NCBI GenBank assembly: GCA_016709005.1
Contig: JADJEU010000002.1
Location: 248,001-312,000 of the forward strand
DNA from: Crocinitomicaceae bacterium
Lineage (GTDB): Bacteria; Bacteroidota; Bacteroidia; Flavobacteriales_D; Crocinitomicaceae
Length of the DNA: 64,000 nucleotides
Reading direction: 5' to 3'
In this document: positions 35,257-43,738 of the stretch, in pieces
Position numbering within the stretch: position 1 is the first letter of the stretch
How the letters are laid out: every line of letters starts with the position of its first letter
Program-made: the position numbers and the translations under genes
The notes under the pieces: model-generated
The model's input: the letters and a program-made list of their open reading frames with translations, nothing else
What the model was told of the DNA's origin: nothing
Database searches by the model: none

Positions 35257-35916
35257 ATGAAGAATCTATTTTCAATGCTTGCAATCTTTTTAGCACTTGC
35301 TGCAAGCGCACAAAAAAACAGTTTGGTAAAACTTAAAAATGGATCTGCTATCCGGGGTGAAGTTTTAAAAAACGACACCACCGGAGTGAGCGTTGAAACA
35401 AAAGATGGAAGCCTATGGAATTTTTCTGCAACAGAAGTTTTATCTATTGAAGAGGGCTCAATCAATGTCAACAGCAAAGGTTTTTACAACCGAACTTCCT
35501 TAGGAATTTTAGGTGGCAGCGAAATTGGTATTTCCTTGCGCACCGTGAACGGTTATTCATTCAACCGTCATTGGGAAGTTGGATTAGGAGTTGGTGTAGA
35601 CCGGTTTCTTTGGACACCCTATATTCCAATTTTTGCTGAAGGAAGATATAGTTTGTTGACCGGCGCAACAAGACCATTTGTATCTGCACATGCAGGCTAT
35701 GAATTACCACTTCGAAATTTAGAATTCAATAAAGGTGGATTAACGACCGGAATAGATTTAGGTGTTACGCACTATTTTTCAAATCACTTAGGCATTTCAA
35801 CTTCGGCCGGTTATCGCTTTGCTATACTGAAAGAAAATAGCATGTGGTGGGATGATTTTGCAACCATTTCACAAATTAGTCGATTTGAGATACGACTTGG
35901 CTTAGTTTTTCGTTAA
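35257..35916 (+). CDS. Putative outer-membrane beta-barrel protein
   Basis: 219 residues with a signal peptide (MKNLFSMLAIFLALAASA). A short N-terminal segment (NSLVKLKNGSAIRGEVLKND) resembles a LSm/DUF-like strand pair. Alternating strands such as YSFNRHWEVGLGVGVDRFLW and AGYRFAILKENS follow, ending IRLGLVFR with a C-terminal aromatic as in small barrels. The role is unknown. It is last of the three-gene set; the sigma-factor gene begins about 100 bp later. Confidence 0.72.
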   Translation: MKNLFSMLAIFLALAASAQKNSLVKLKNGSAIRGEVLKNDTTGVSVETKDGSLWNFSATEVLSIEEGSINVNSKGFYNRTSLGILGGSEIGISLRTVNGYSFNRHWEVGLGVGVDRFLWTPYIPIFAEGRYSLLTGATRPFVSAHAGYELPLRNLEFNKGGLTTGIDLGVTHYFSNHLGISTSAGYRFAILKENSMWWDDFATISQISRFEIRLGLVFR

Positions 35917-36017
35917 TACTTAAGACTTATTGAAATTTTATCTCAGATTATAAAAAATATAGCGACTCAGATTTAGTAAAGGCCTGCCAGAAAAATATCC
36001 GGCAAGCTCAAAAGGAA

Positions 36018-36521
36018 TTGTACGACCGTTTTGTTTATATGATGAAAGGAATTTGCTTACGATACGCTGCGAATGAAATGGAAGCTGAAGATGTTCTGCA
36101 GGAATCTTTCATTAAAATTTTTAAAAGTCTGGACTCGTGGTCAGGCCAAGGCCCATTAGGCGCATGGGTTAGACGAATTACGGTAAACATGGCATTGGAA
36201 CAATATCGCAAAAACAAAACGCAAAAAAGTATGGCGATTGTTTATGACATGAAAGAAGCTAATCCACTTACAGAAGATGGTGCCATTGAAAATCTGAACA
36301 TGGAAGATTTGCTGAAAAAAATACAAAAACTGGCTCCCGGTTTCAGAACAGTTTTCAACCTCTATGCAGTTGAAGGATATAACCACACAGAGATTGGAGA
36401 AATGATGGGAACCTCTGAAGGAACTTCAAAATCACAGTATAGCAGAGCACGTGTTTTGCTGAGACAAATGATTGATGAAGATGTGTTGAATGAGAATAAA
36501 AACCTGAATTATGCAAACTAA
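36018..36521 (+). CDS. ECF (sigma-70 family) RNA polymerase sigma factor, N-terminus unclear
   Basis: 167 residues from a TTG at 36018. Region 2 (ENEMEAEDVLQESFIKIFKSL-type, WVRRITVNMALEQYR) and region 4 (FNLYAVEGYNHTEIGEMMGT) are clear. The conserved N-terminus is encoded further upstream in the same frame (DLVKACQKNIRQAQKELYDR from 35970) but has no standard start before a TGA at 35931. If the TTTT at 35936-35939 were TTT, a TTG at 35930 would give MKFISDYKKYSDSDLVKAC, a normal start. The gene overlaps the next by 11 bases, as sigma/anti-sigma pairs do. Confidence 0.85.
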   Translation: MYDRFVYMMKGICLRYAANEMEAEDVLQESFIKIFKSLDSWSGQGPLGAWVRRITVNMALEQYRKNKTQKSMAIVYDMKEANPLTEDGAIENLNMEDLLKKIQKLAPGFRTVFNLYAVEGYNHTEIGEMMGTSEGTSKSQYSRARVLLRQMIDEDVLNENKNLNYAN

Positions 36522-37839
36522 TACTCCGGGATCTTTAAAAGAGAAATTTGGAAATTTTGGGGCTGCTCCAACGGAGCAACTCTGGAATTCCATTTCCTCT
36601 TCTTTGGATCAAAAAGAGAAAAAACGCCGCGGAATATTTTGGTGGTGGTTTTCAGGAATTGCAGCGTCGGGTTTATTGCTTTTTGGAATTTACTATTTGG
36701 GATATCAAGCTGGGAAAAGCGAAAAAAATATTGCTGAAGAAAATAATTATGCTGTTGAAAAATCGGATGCGAACTCGACTGGATCTCTCCCTTCAAACGA
36801 GATGACAGGGGTTACAGATGATGAAGCTCAATACACACCGGACGTAAACTCAACAGGCACTCTCTCTTCGGGTGAGATGCCAGTGGAGACACATAACGAA
36901 CATCAAAACAAATCGAACGTTAGCTCGACGGGATCTCTCTCCCTTAGCCAACGGGTCGAGATGACAGATCCAAAAGAGGATGATTTGGAAAAAGGAGCGG
37001 ACGTTAGCTCTTCTGGATCTCTCCCTGCGATCAATATTACTGTTGCTAACGAGCATCATTTGGTTTTAACGTCGACAGAAAAAATGACTCGTCTTGAATA
37101 TCCAAAAATTCATAAAATAACATTGCCGCATGATGACAATTTTGATGCCTCAGAGTTTAAACACGATGAAATTTCTTTTGGTGAGAGTAAATGGGAAATA
37201 GGCTTTTCAGTTGGAACGCAAATGAGCCTAAGCCCAAAAGAAGAACCTCTTTATTTTAATGTTGGAAATGGCCTTAATACAGACTTTTCATCACTGGAAA
37301 CAATTCAGGGAACTGGATTATTGAGTTCTCAAAGTCCATCGAGCGGAACCATTTCCAGACCCTTGAGTATCGATTTTTCCATAGCACGAACATTTGGTAA
37401 ACGTTGGTCCTTACAATCTGGATTAGGAATAAATTGGACCAAGTCAACTACCTTTTATGATTATTTGACTCCATCGCAAGTCAACGCTTCATTTTTTAGT
37501 ATTTCTGTTCCACTGGTTGCTGAATTCGATTTTGTAAAACGCAAACGTCTAGAGTTTTCAACTGGACTTGGAATAGTCAATGAGATTCCGCTCTACCTAA
37601 GATCATCTTCACTTTATCCAGTCCTTGAATCCAAGACTGTTTCGAAATCCTTCATCAGTGGCTACATGTGTTCTGGCTTGCTCAATTTGGGGGTAAATTA
37701 TCGTCTCACCGAAAAAATGAAAATTGGTTTGCATCCAAACGTCCGTCATTATTTCTTTCAATCCATGAAAAGTGATTTTCCAGTTGTGGAGAAAAAAACA
37801 TGGTTTGGGGCCAATATTGGACTGGTTTGGGAGATTTAA
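36511..37839 (+). CDS. Membrane partner of the sigma factor with repeat-derived linker and barrel-like C-terminus
   Basis: 442 residues. A cytoplasmic N-terminus of about 45 residues precedes one membrane helix (FSGIAASGLLLFGIYYLGYQ). A periplasmic linker of about 110 residues follows, made of four similar segments (NSTGSLPSNEMTG, NSTGTLSSGEMPV, SSTGSLSLSQRVEMT, SSSGSLPAI). The rest is a beta-rich C-terminal domain (WEIGFSVGTQMSLSP to GANIGLVWEI) like outer-membrane barrels. The layout suggests an anti-sigma-like sensor, but no known anti-sigma domain is seen. The linker DNA resembles a dispersed repeat of this phylum (see findings). Confidence 0.7.
   Translation: MQTNTPGSLKEKFGNFGAAPTEQLWNSISSSLDQKEKKRRGIFWWWFSGIAASGLLLFGIYYLGYQAGKSEKNIAEENNYAVEKSDANSTGSLPSNEMTGVTDDEAQYTPDVNSTGTLSSGEMPVETHNEHQNKSNVSSTGSLSLSQRVEMTDPKEDDLEKGADVSSSGSLPAINITVANEHHLVLTSTEKMTRLEYPKIHKITLPHDDNFDASEFKHDEISFGESKWEIGFSVGTQMSLSPKEEPLYFNVGNGLNTDFSSLETIQGTGLLSSQSPSSGTISRPLSIDFSIARTFGKRWSLQSGLGINWTKSTTFYDYLTPSQVNASFFSISVPLVAEFDFVKRKRLEFSTGLGIVNEIPLYLRSSSLYPVLESKTVSKSFISGYMCSGLLNLGVNYRLTEKMKIGLHPNVRHYFFQSMKSDFPVVEKKTWFGANIGLVWEI
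36771..37030. repeat. Four coding copies of a GATCTCTCCC...GAGATGACAG element
   Basis: Copies lie near 36771-36808, 36841-36882, 36914-36967 and 36998-37030. The third is the most complete, with GGATCTCTCTCCC, a gap, then GGGTCGAGATGACAG. The pattern matches a repeat that I recall as usually intergenic in Bacteroidota. Here all copies keep one reading frame and encode (S/N)S(T/S)G(S/T)L-type peptides. Confidence 0.65.
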
Positions 37840-37886
37840 TTTCAACCTGCGGGTTCGCCTCCCTAAACCCTTTATACCATGATTTT

Positions 37887-37923
37887 TCTCTGTGAAACCT
37901 CTGCGGACTCTGCGCCTCTGCAG
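37887..37923. repeat. CTCTGTG/CTCTGCG short-period repeat
   Basis: Four to five degenerate units of about 9-11 bases (CTCTGTGAAAC, CTCTGCGGA, CTCTGCGC, CTCTGCAG) upstream of glyS. It is the same kind of repeat as at 23769 and 24541-24777. Confidence 0.55.
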
Positions 37924-37996
37924 TTTAAATCAATTCTGGCTTACCTGTCCCAAATAGAAAATCAATTAATTATCTTTGTCGTCAAAATCAACAATC

Positions 37997-39535
37997 ATGT
38001 CAGTTCAAGAGGACAAACTCAAAGATATTATCGGTCACGCAAAAGAATACGGATTTGTATTTCCATCCAGTGAAATTTACGATGGATTAAGCGCAACGTA
38101 TGATTATGGTCAATTAGGAGCCGAACTGAAAAACAACATCAAAAATTATTGGTGGAAAGCCATGGTTCACATGCATGAAAATATTGTGGGTATTGATGCG
38201 GCAATTTTTATGCACCCGACAACATGGAAAGCATCTGGTCACGTGGACGCTTTTAATGATCCGTTGATTGATAATAAAGATTCTAAAAAAAGATACCGCG
38301 CCGATGTGTTGCTTGAAGAACACATGGAAAAAATTCGCGCAAAAAACGAAAAAGAAATTGAAAAAGGTCGCGCAAAATTTGGTGACTCATTTGATGAAGC
38401 AACCTTCCGAAACACCAATCCAAACGTGGTTCGCCGCTCTGCTGAGATCAAAGGTATTGAAGACAAAATGCGTGATTGTCTGGAGAACAGCAAACTGGAC
38501 GAACTGAAATGTCTGATTGATGATCTTGGAATTGTTTGTCCAATCAGCGGATCAAAAAACTGGACTGAAGTGCGCCAATTCAATTTGATGTTTGCAACAG
38601 AACTTGGATCAGTATCAGGTGAGTCTGCAAAAATTTATTTGAGACCAGAAACTGCACAAGGAATTTTTGTAAACTTTTTGAACGTTCAGAAATCTGGTCG
38701 TATGAAAATTCCGTTTGGAATTGCGCAGATTGGAAAAGCGTTCCGAAATGAAATTGTTGCGCGTCAGTTTATTTTCAGAATGCGTGAATTTGAACAAATG
38801 GAAATGCAGTTTTTTGTGAAACCGGGTGAAGAGATGAAGTGGTATGAGTACTGGAAAAACTTCCGTATGAAATGGCACATGGCTTTAGGTTTTGGAGATA
38901 AAAATTACCGCTTCCACGATCACATTAAATTGGCTCATTACGCAAATGCTGCTTGTGATATTGAACATGAATTTCCGTTTGGTTTTAAAGAGTTGGAAGG
39001 AATCCATTCACGTACCGATTTCGATTTGAAACAACACGAAGAATTCTCTGGTAAAAAATTACGATTCTTTGATCCGGAAACAAATGAATCATACATTCCT
39101 TTTGTTGTAGAAACTTCGATTGGTTTAGATAGAATGTTCCTCGCAATTCTTTCGCAATCTTATAAAAATGAAAAATTAGAAGACGGCACTGAACGAGTTG
39201 TTCTTTCTATTCCGCCGGCACTTGCACCTTATAAAGTTGCGGTGTTGCCATTGGTTAAAAAAGATGGTTTACCAGAAAAAGCAAGAGAGATTATTGACAT
39301 GTTGAAATTGGATTTCAATACGCAGTATGATGAAAAAGATTCGATTGGAAAAAGATACCGCAGACAAGATGCTATTGGAACTCCTTTCTCAGTAACTGTT
39401 GATCATGATACCCTGATTGATCATAAAGTAACGATTCGTGATCGAGATACCATGTTGCAGGATCGTGTATTGATTGCAGATCTTCATCGGATTATTGATG
39501 AGAAGGTGAATATGCGGAAGTTGTTGGTGGGGTAA
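37997..39535 (+). CDS. glyS: Glycyl-tRNA synthetase (dimeric, archaeal/eukaryal type)
   Basis: 512 residues from the ATG at 37997 (MSVQEDKLKDIIGHAKEYGF); seven earlier in-frame codons from a TTG are unlikely. Class II motifs are seen: FVFPSSEIYDGLSATYDYGQ at the N-terminus, LRPETAQGIFVNF (motif 2 region), IAQIGKAFRNEI, and the motif 3-like FVVETSIGLDRM. A C-terminal anticodon-binding domain (APYKVAVLPLVKKDG) follows. This alpha2 enzyme charges tRNA-Gly. TATCTTTG at 37971-37978 is a likely -7 promoter element. Confidence 0.97.
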   Translation: MSVQEDKLKDIIGHAKEYGFVFPSSEIYDGLSATYDYGQLGAELKNNIKNYWWKAMVHMHENIVGIDAAIFMHPTTWKASGHVDAFNDPLIDNKDSKKRYRADVLLEEHMEKIRAKNEKEIEKGRAKFGDSFDEATFRNTNPNVVRRSAEIKGIEDKMRDCLENSKLDELKCLIDDLGIVCPISGSKNWTEVRQFNLMFATELGSVSGESAKIYLRPETAQGIFVNFLNVQKSGRMKIPFGIAQIGKAFRNEIVARQFIFRMREFEQMEMQFFVKPGEEMKWYEYWKNFRMKWHMALGFGDKNYRFHDHIKLAHYANAACDIEHEFPFGFKELEGIHSRTDFDLKQHEEFSGKKLRFFDPETNESYIPFVVETSIGLDRMFLAILSQSYKNEKLEDGTERVVLSIPPALAPYKVAVLPLVKKDGLPEKAREIIDMLKLDFNTQYDEKDSIGKRYRRQDAIGTPFSVTVDHDTLIDHKVTIRDRDTMLQDRVLIADLHRIIDEKVNMRKLLVG

Positions 39536-39715
39536 CCACCGGACACTTCGGCTCCGCTCAGTGACCGGTTCTTAACGATTTTCTTTTGAGACGAATTCTA
39601 CTAGAAAAATAATAGGTTTTAATAACCGATGGCTGAGCGGAGCCGAAGCCAATGCCATTAGCAAGACGAATCACAAAAAACCACCGGACACTTCGGCTGC
39701 GCTCAGTGACCGGTG
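39536..39715. repeat. Cluster of three palindromic intergenic repeats
   Basis: Copies at 39536-39568 (plus), 39631-39650 (inverted, shorter) and 39681-39715 (plus). The two plus copies differ at one base in about 34. Each has CCGG-A-CACT ... AGTG-A-CCGG arms around a core of TCGGCTCCGCTC, so it can fold as a hairpin. Further copies are at 23686-23703 and 58878-58901. Confidence 0.8.
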
Positions 39716-39765
39716 AACTTGAATGATCTGCCAATCATTAATGATCAATCATCAGCTGAAATCTC

Positions 39766-39773
39766 TACCTTTG
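39766..39773 (+). promoter_or_regulatory. -7 element directly before the methyltransferase gene
   Basis: TACCTTTG lies only four bases before the ATG at 39778. If used, transcription would begin at or near the start codon, giving a leaderless mRNA. Confidence 0.5.
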
Positions 39774-39777
39774 CACC

Positions 39778-40623
39778 ATGTCACGTTTATTTGCAAACTC
39801 CTGGAAAGATTACGAGCTGCTTGATGCCGGAAATTCTAAAAAATTAGAACGCTGGGGAGAAATTGTTACCATTCGTCCAGATCGAAATGCTTACTTCAAA
39901 TCAGGCTCACCGGAAAGTGAGTGGAAAAGTTTAGCACATTTTGAATTTGTTGAAAAAACAGCCAATTCAGGTGATTGGATTGAACTTAAGCCGGGTGCGC
40001 CGAGATCTTGGCAAATTAAATTCAATGACATTAAACTCAATTTAAAACTCACGCAATTTAAGCACGTAGGTATTTTTCCAGAGCAAAGAACCAATTGGGA
40101 TTTTGTTGCACAACATCTTAAAAGTGGCGATCGCTTTTTAAATCTTTTTGGATATACTGGCGCCGTTTCAATGGTTGCGCGCAGCAAAGGCGCTGATGTT
40201 TTTCATTGTGATTCCATCAAACAAATTATTCAATGGGGCAAAGAAAATATGGAGGGTTCAGGTCTTTCAGATATTCATTGGATACTGGAAGATGCTTTGA
40301 AATTTGCACATCGCGAAGCAAAACGAGGCAATAAGTATAAAGGAATCATCATGGATCCACCGGCGTTTGGCCTGGGTGCAAACAAAGAACGCTGGAAAAT
40401 TGAAGACAAGTTTTCTGAACTTATGCAACTGGCAAAATCTCTTGTTGAACCGGGTGGCTTTATAATTGCCAATACCTATTCTCCACGACTTGAAATTGAT
40501 GAAATAAAAAAATTCACTTCAAAAATATTTCCTTCATCGAACGTTGAAGTTTCCAAACTCTGTATTAAATCAGCCACTGGTAAGGTCATTGAATATGGAG
40601 AGTTGACACGTGTCTTTTGTTGA
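39778..40623 (+). CDS. Class I SAM-dependent methyltransferase (RlmI/RlmK-like)
   Basis: 281 residues. After an N-terminal EEHEE-like beta domain (WGEIVTIRPDRNAYFK), the Rossmann fold shows motif I FLNLFGYTGAVSMVARSKGA and motif IV IIMDPPAFGLG. These match the C-terminal domain of the rRNA (cytosine-C5) methyltransferases RlmI and RlmK. It lacks the PUA domain of RlmI. The target is probably 23S rRNA, which is inferred. Confidence 0.85.
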   Translation: MSRLFANSWKDYELLDAGNSKKLERWGEIVTIRPDRNAYFKSGSPESEWKSLAHFEFVEKTANSGDWIELKPGAPRSWQIKFNDIKLNLKLTQFKHVGIFPEQRTNWDFVAQHLKSGDRFLNLFGYTGAVSMVARSKGADVFHCDSIKQIIQWGKENMEGSGLSDIHWILEDALKFAHREAKRGNKYKGIIMDPPAFGLGANKERWKIEDKFSELMQLAKSLVEPGGFIIANTYSPRLEIDEIKKFTSKIFPSSNVEVSKLCIKSATGKVIEYGELTRVFC

Positions 40624-40690
40624 TTTGTCGAAAAAAATTTGGGCGCGGCTTAAATTGTCATACATTTGTCATGTTAAACGACAAGTTTAA

Positions 40691-41062
40691 ATGATCAAAA
40701 AATCGCTACATCGATTTTATATTTTAGGTCTTGCCCTCGTGGCGACACTCTTCTTCTTTGGTGCTAAACCTGATCATCACTCCATTTCAAAGTCTGGTAA
40801 AGTTGAACTTTCTGCTGAAGTTTATTCAATCCATTCATCTTGTCCGTGTCATCAGCCGTTTGAAATTGAAAACAAAGAAGAACAACCTACCACTGAAGAT
40901 GACGAAACAAAAGAATCAGGACATGGCGACTTTGTAGCCAGTTTTGACTCCAGTTCCCTTATCCAAAAAACCGCTTCTCTTACTAAAGATGAAGTAGTAT
41001 CAAAATCCCAGACCGAATATCACACACCTGCCTATGTGAGATTGCGGTCAATTCTAATTTAG
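40691..41062 (+). CDS. Small exported protein at the head of the dab region
   Basis: 123 residues. An N-terminal membrane segment or signal peptide (KKSLHRFYILGLALVATLFF) precedes SIHSSCPCHQPFEIENKEEQ and an acidic middle, ending TPAYVRLRSILI. The CPCH motif could bind a metal, but no family is recognised. It lies 171 bp before dabA on the same strand. A second small exported protein stands in the same position before the SulP-carbonic anhydrase fusion, so the pair may be related by context, not by clear sequence identity. Confidence 0.7.
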   Translation: MIKKSLHRFYILGLALVATLFFFGAKPDHHSISKSGKVELSAEVYSIHSSCPCHQPFEIENKEEQPTTEDDETKESGHGDFVASFDSSSLIQKTASLTKDEVVSKSQTEYHTPAYVRLRSILI

Positions 41063-41233
41063 AATCCTGTTAAAGCTGTTTGAAACAAATCACCCCTTCG
41101 GTTGGGCGATTCGGTATTTATATTCCGTTTTCATATAGCTTGTTTCGATTAGATCGGAACGAACTCACCGAAAAATCAGATTCATTGTTTCTAATAAAAG
41201 AACAATTCTGTTTAACAGGAAATCAAAATTATC

Positions 41234-43738
41234 ATGCAAGCTTCAAAAGGATTTGATGAGCATCATTTGCTCCATCTCCTCAAACACTATTTACCCGCAC
41301 AAGCTCCGTTAAAAGATTTTGTGCATCACAATACACTGCATGAATTTCAAGATCAGAAATTTCATGAAGGTCTTGCCAATGCCTCTAAAATGTTGGGGTA
41401 TCGCGTATATCTCTCACTCAATGAGTATGAGAATTTGTACAAAAAAGGCAAGATTAATACCACCATTCTTAAACGCTCCATTGAAAAATTCAAAGGAAAA
41501 AGTGAAGTAGACAATGTTATGCCCAAACTTTTTCAATGCACCCGAAATCAGCAAGTAAACAAGCGTATCGGCGTTTTGAGATCACATTGGAAAGATCAGT
41601 ATCACTTTGATTTAAATGGCCGCGTACATGTAAACATTTTCAGAATTCTAAATAGTTTTTTAGATCAGGGAGTGGCGCTCTGGCAATTTCCAGTTCATGG
41701 AATGTCATTACTAGAAGCGGTTCGATCACTCGACAAAAATAGTTATGCCGGATTTTTCAGAACCGATCGTGGGCGCGTTTTGCTTCACGATGATAAAACT
41801 ACAATAAAAGAACTACTCAAAATTCTTGTTGGAGATGAGACACTTTACGAGCAATACGTTTTTGACCAACAATTTGAACATCCAGGCTGGTCAGGACTTG
41901 TAGCGGTTATCGAAGACCAGCCTCATACCCTGCTCGATCATCGCAAAATCAGCTTGCACGAATTAATTCTACTTGAATTGATTTTTGAAATAGATACACT
42001 TGATCACAGATTTGGAAGTAAGTGGAAACCACTTTCGCATACCTTGAAAGAAAGACCACTTGGAATTTTTGAATCACTGGATCGAACTGAGTTGGATGAT
42101 CTTTATGCCATCTGGCAAGATGCTTACGAATGGACCTATTATGACGAGGTTTTGAAAGGTCTATCCACAAAAAGAGAACTTCCAAAAATCACTGATAGGA
42201 AAACCTTTCAAGCCGCATTTTGTATTGATGACCGGGAAATTTCATTGCGTGAGTACATCGAAAATCTGGATCCAAACTGCGAAACTTTTGGAACACCCGG
42301 ACATTTTGGAATTGATACGTACTATCAACCACAAAATGGAAAATTTCACACTAAAATCTGTCCACTACCAGTCCAGCCGAAACACATCATTTGTGAAATC
42401 TCAACTGATTCAAAACACAAAAAAGACATCCACTTCAATAAACGTGCACACGGTTTAGTAGGCGGTTGGATCATTGCACAAACACTCGGATTCTGGAGCG
42501 CATTTAAATTGTTTGTAAACATTTTCAGACCTACTATTTCACCCGCGTCGGCATCCTCATTTCGTCACATGGATCAGTTTTCAGAATTAACGGTTGAGAA
42601 TAAAAATCCGAAGGATAAGCAAGATGGTTTGCAGATCGGATATTCAATTCCAGAAATGGTAGATCGAGTTGAAACTGTTTTAAGAAGTATTGGACTGGTT
42701 GAAAATTTTGCACCTCTGGTTTATATAATCGGTCACGGTGCAAGCAGCACCAACAATACACATTTTGCAGCCTATGATTGCGGAGCTTGTTCGGGTCGGC
42801 CAGGCTCTGTGAATGCCCGTGTATTCAGCACCATGGCGAATCATTTACAAGTAAGATCAGCGCTTAAAGAACGTGGAATAGCTATTCCTGAGACCACAAC
42901 ATTTGTTGGCGGCTTGCATGATACTACGTGCGATGATTTTCATTTCTATGATTTAGGTTCTTTGTCAGAAGAACAGAAAAAATTCCATGAAAAAAATCTC
43001 TCAACTTTTTCACGAGCACTTGATCTGAATGCAAAAGAAAGGTCTCGCAGATTTGATCTCATCAACACTAAAAAAGATGCTGCAGTTGTACATAAAAAAG
43101 TACAGCTACGATCAGTTTCACTCTTTGAACCAAGACCAGAATACAACCACGCAACCAATACCCTGTGCATTGTCGGAAGACGTTCATTGACGCAGAAATT
43201 ATGTTTGGACAGAAGATCATTTTTAAATTCTTACAATTATGAGATTGACCCAACGGGAAAATATTTGGGTGGAATTTTAAATGCAGCCGCACCCGTTTGC
43301 GGAGGAATTAATTTGGAATATTATTTTTCAAGAGTTGACAATCACAAACTAGGAGCCGGTTCAAAACTGCCTCACAACGTGATGGGTTTAATTGGAGTTG
43401 CTAATGGTATTGAAGGCGATTTACGACCGGGTTTGCCTTTGCAGATGATTGAAATTCATGATCCGATGCGCTTGCTGATGATTGTTGAACACAAACCAGA
43501 AGTGGTTTTGAATACAATTCAAAAAGTTGCGGCAACATATGAATGGTTCAAGCACGAATGGGTGCACCTCATTGTAATTGATCCAGAAACAGAGTTGATG
43601 TATCAGTTTGTGGATGAAATATTTGTGCGGTATGAAATCAACTTGGCAGCTCTCACGAGCGTTGATAATTATGGTCAGCTGATTGAAAGTACTTCTGAAA
43701 ATCTTCCAGTATTCACTTTAAAAAATCAACTGGTATGA
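41234..43738 (+). CDS. dabA: Inorganic carbon transporter subunit DabA (DUF2309)
   Basis: 834 residues, full length. The zinc-site residues known from Halothiobacillus DabA are in place: Cys330 and Asp332 (FCIDDRE), then His501 and Cys516 (GHGASSTNNTHFAAYDCGAC, 15 residues apart as in the reference). DabA is a cytoplasmic, membrane-associated beta-carbonic-anhydrase-like subunit. With DabB it is thought to use ion motive force to hydrate CO2 in one direction and so accumulate bicarbonate. Its stop overlaps dabB by 4 bases (ATGA). Confidence 0.95.
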   Translation: MQASKGFDEHHLLHLLKHYLPAQAPLKDFVHHNTLHEFQDQKFHEGLANASKMLGYRVYLSLNEYENLYKKGKINTTILKRSIEKFKGKSEVDNVMPKLFQCTRNQQVNKRIGVLRSHWKDQYHFDLNGRVHVNIFRILNSFLDQGVALWQFPVHGMSLLEAVRSLDKNSYAGFFRTDRGRVLLHDDKTTIKELLKILVGDETLYEQYVFDQQFEHPGWSGLVAVIEDQPHTLLDHRKISLHELILLELIFEIDTLDHRFGSKWKPLSHTLKERPLGIFESLDRTELDDLYAIWQDAYEWTYYDEVLKGLSTKRELPKITDRKTFQAAFCIDDREISLREYIENLDPNCETFGTPGHFGIDTYYQPQNGKFHTKICPLPVQPKHIICEISTDSKHKKDIHFNKRAHGLVGGWIIAQTLGFWSAFKLFVNIFRPTISPASASSFRHMDQFSELTVENKNPKDKQDGLQIGYSIPEMVDRVETVLRSIGLVENFAPLVYIIGHGASSTNNTHFAAYDCGACSGRPGSVNARVFSTMANHLQVRSALKERGIAIPETTTFVGGLHDTTCDDFHFYDLGSLSEEQKKFHEKNLSTFSRALDLNAKERSRRFDLINTKKDAAVVHKKVQLRSVSLFEPRPEYNHATNTLCIVGRRSLTQKLCLDRRSFLNSYNYEIDPTGKYLGGILNAAAPVCGGINLEYYFSRVDNHKLGAGSKLPHNVMGLIGVANGIEGDLRPGLPLQMIEIHDPMRLLMIVEHKPEVVLNTIQKVAATYEWFKHEWVHLIVIDPETELMYQFVDEIFVRYEINLAALTSVDNYGQLIESTSENLPVFTLKNQLV

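Noticed and set aside
41085..41110. Leader hairpin (ATCACCCC/GGGCGAT) before dabA
   Set aside because: The stem has a mismatch and there is no T run or conserved context; too weak to list as a regulatory element.
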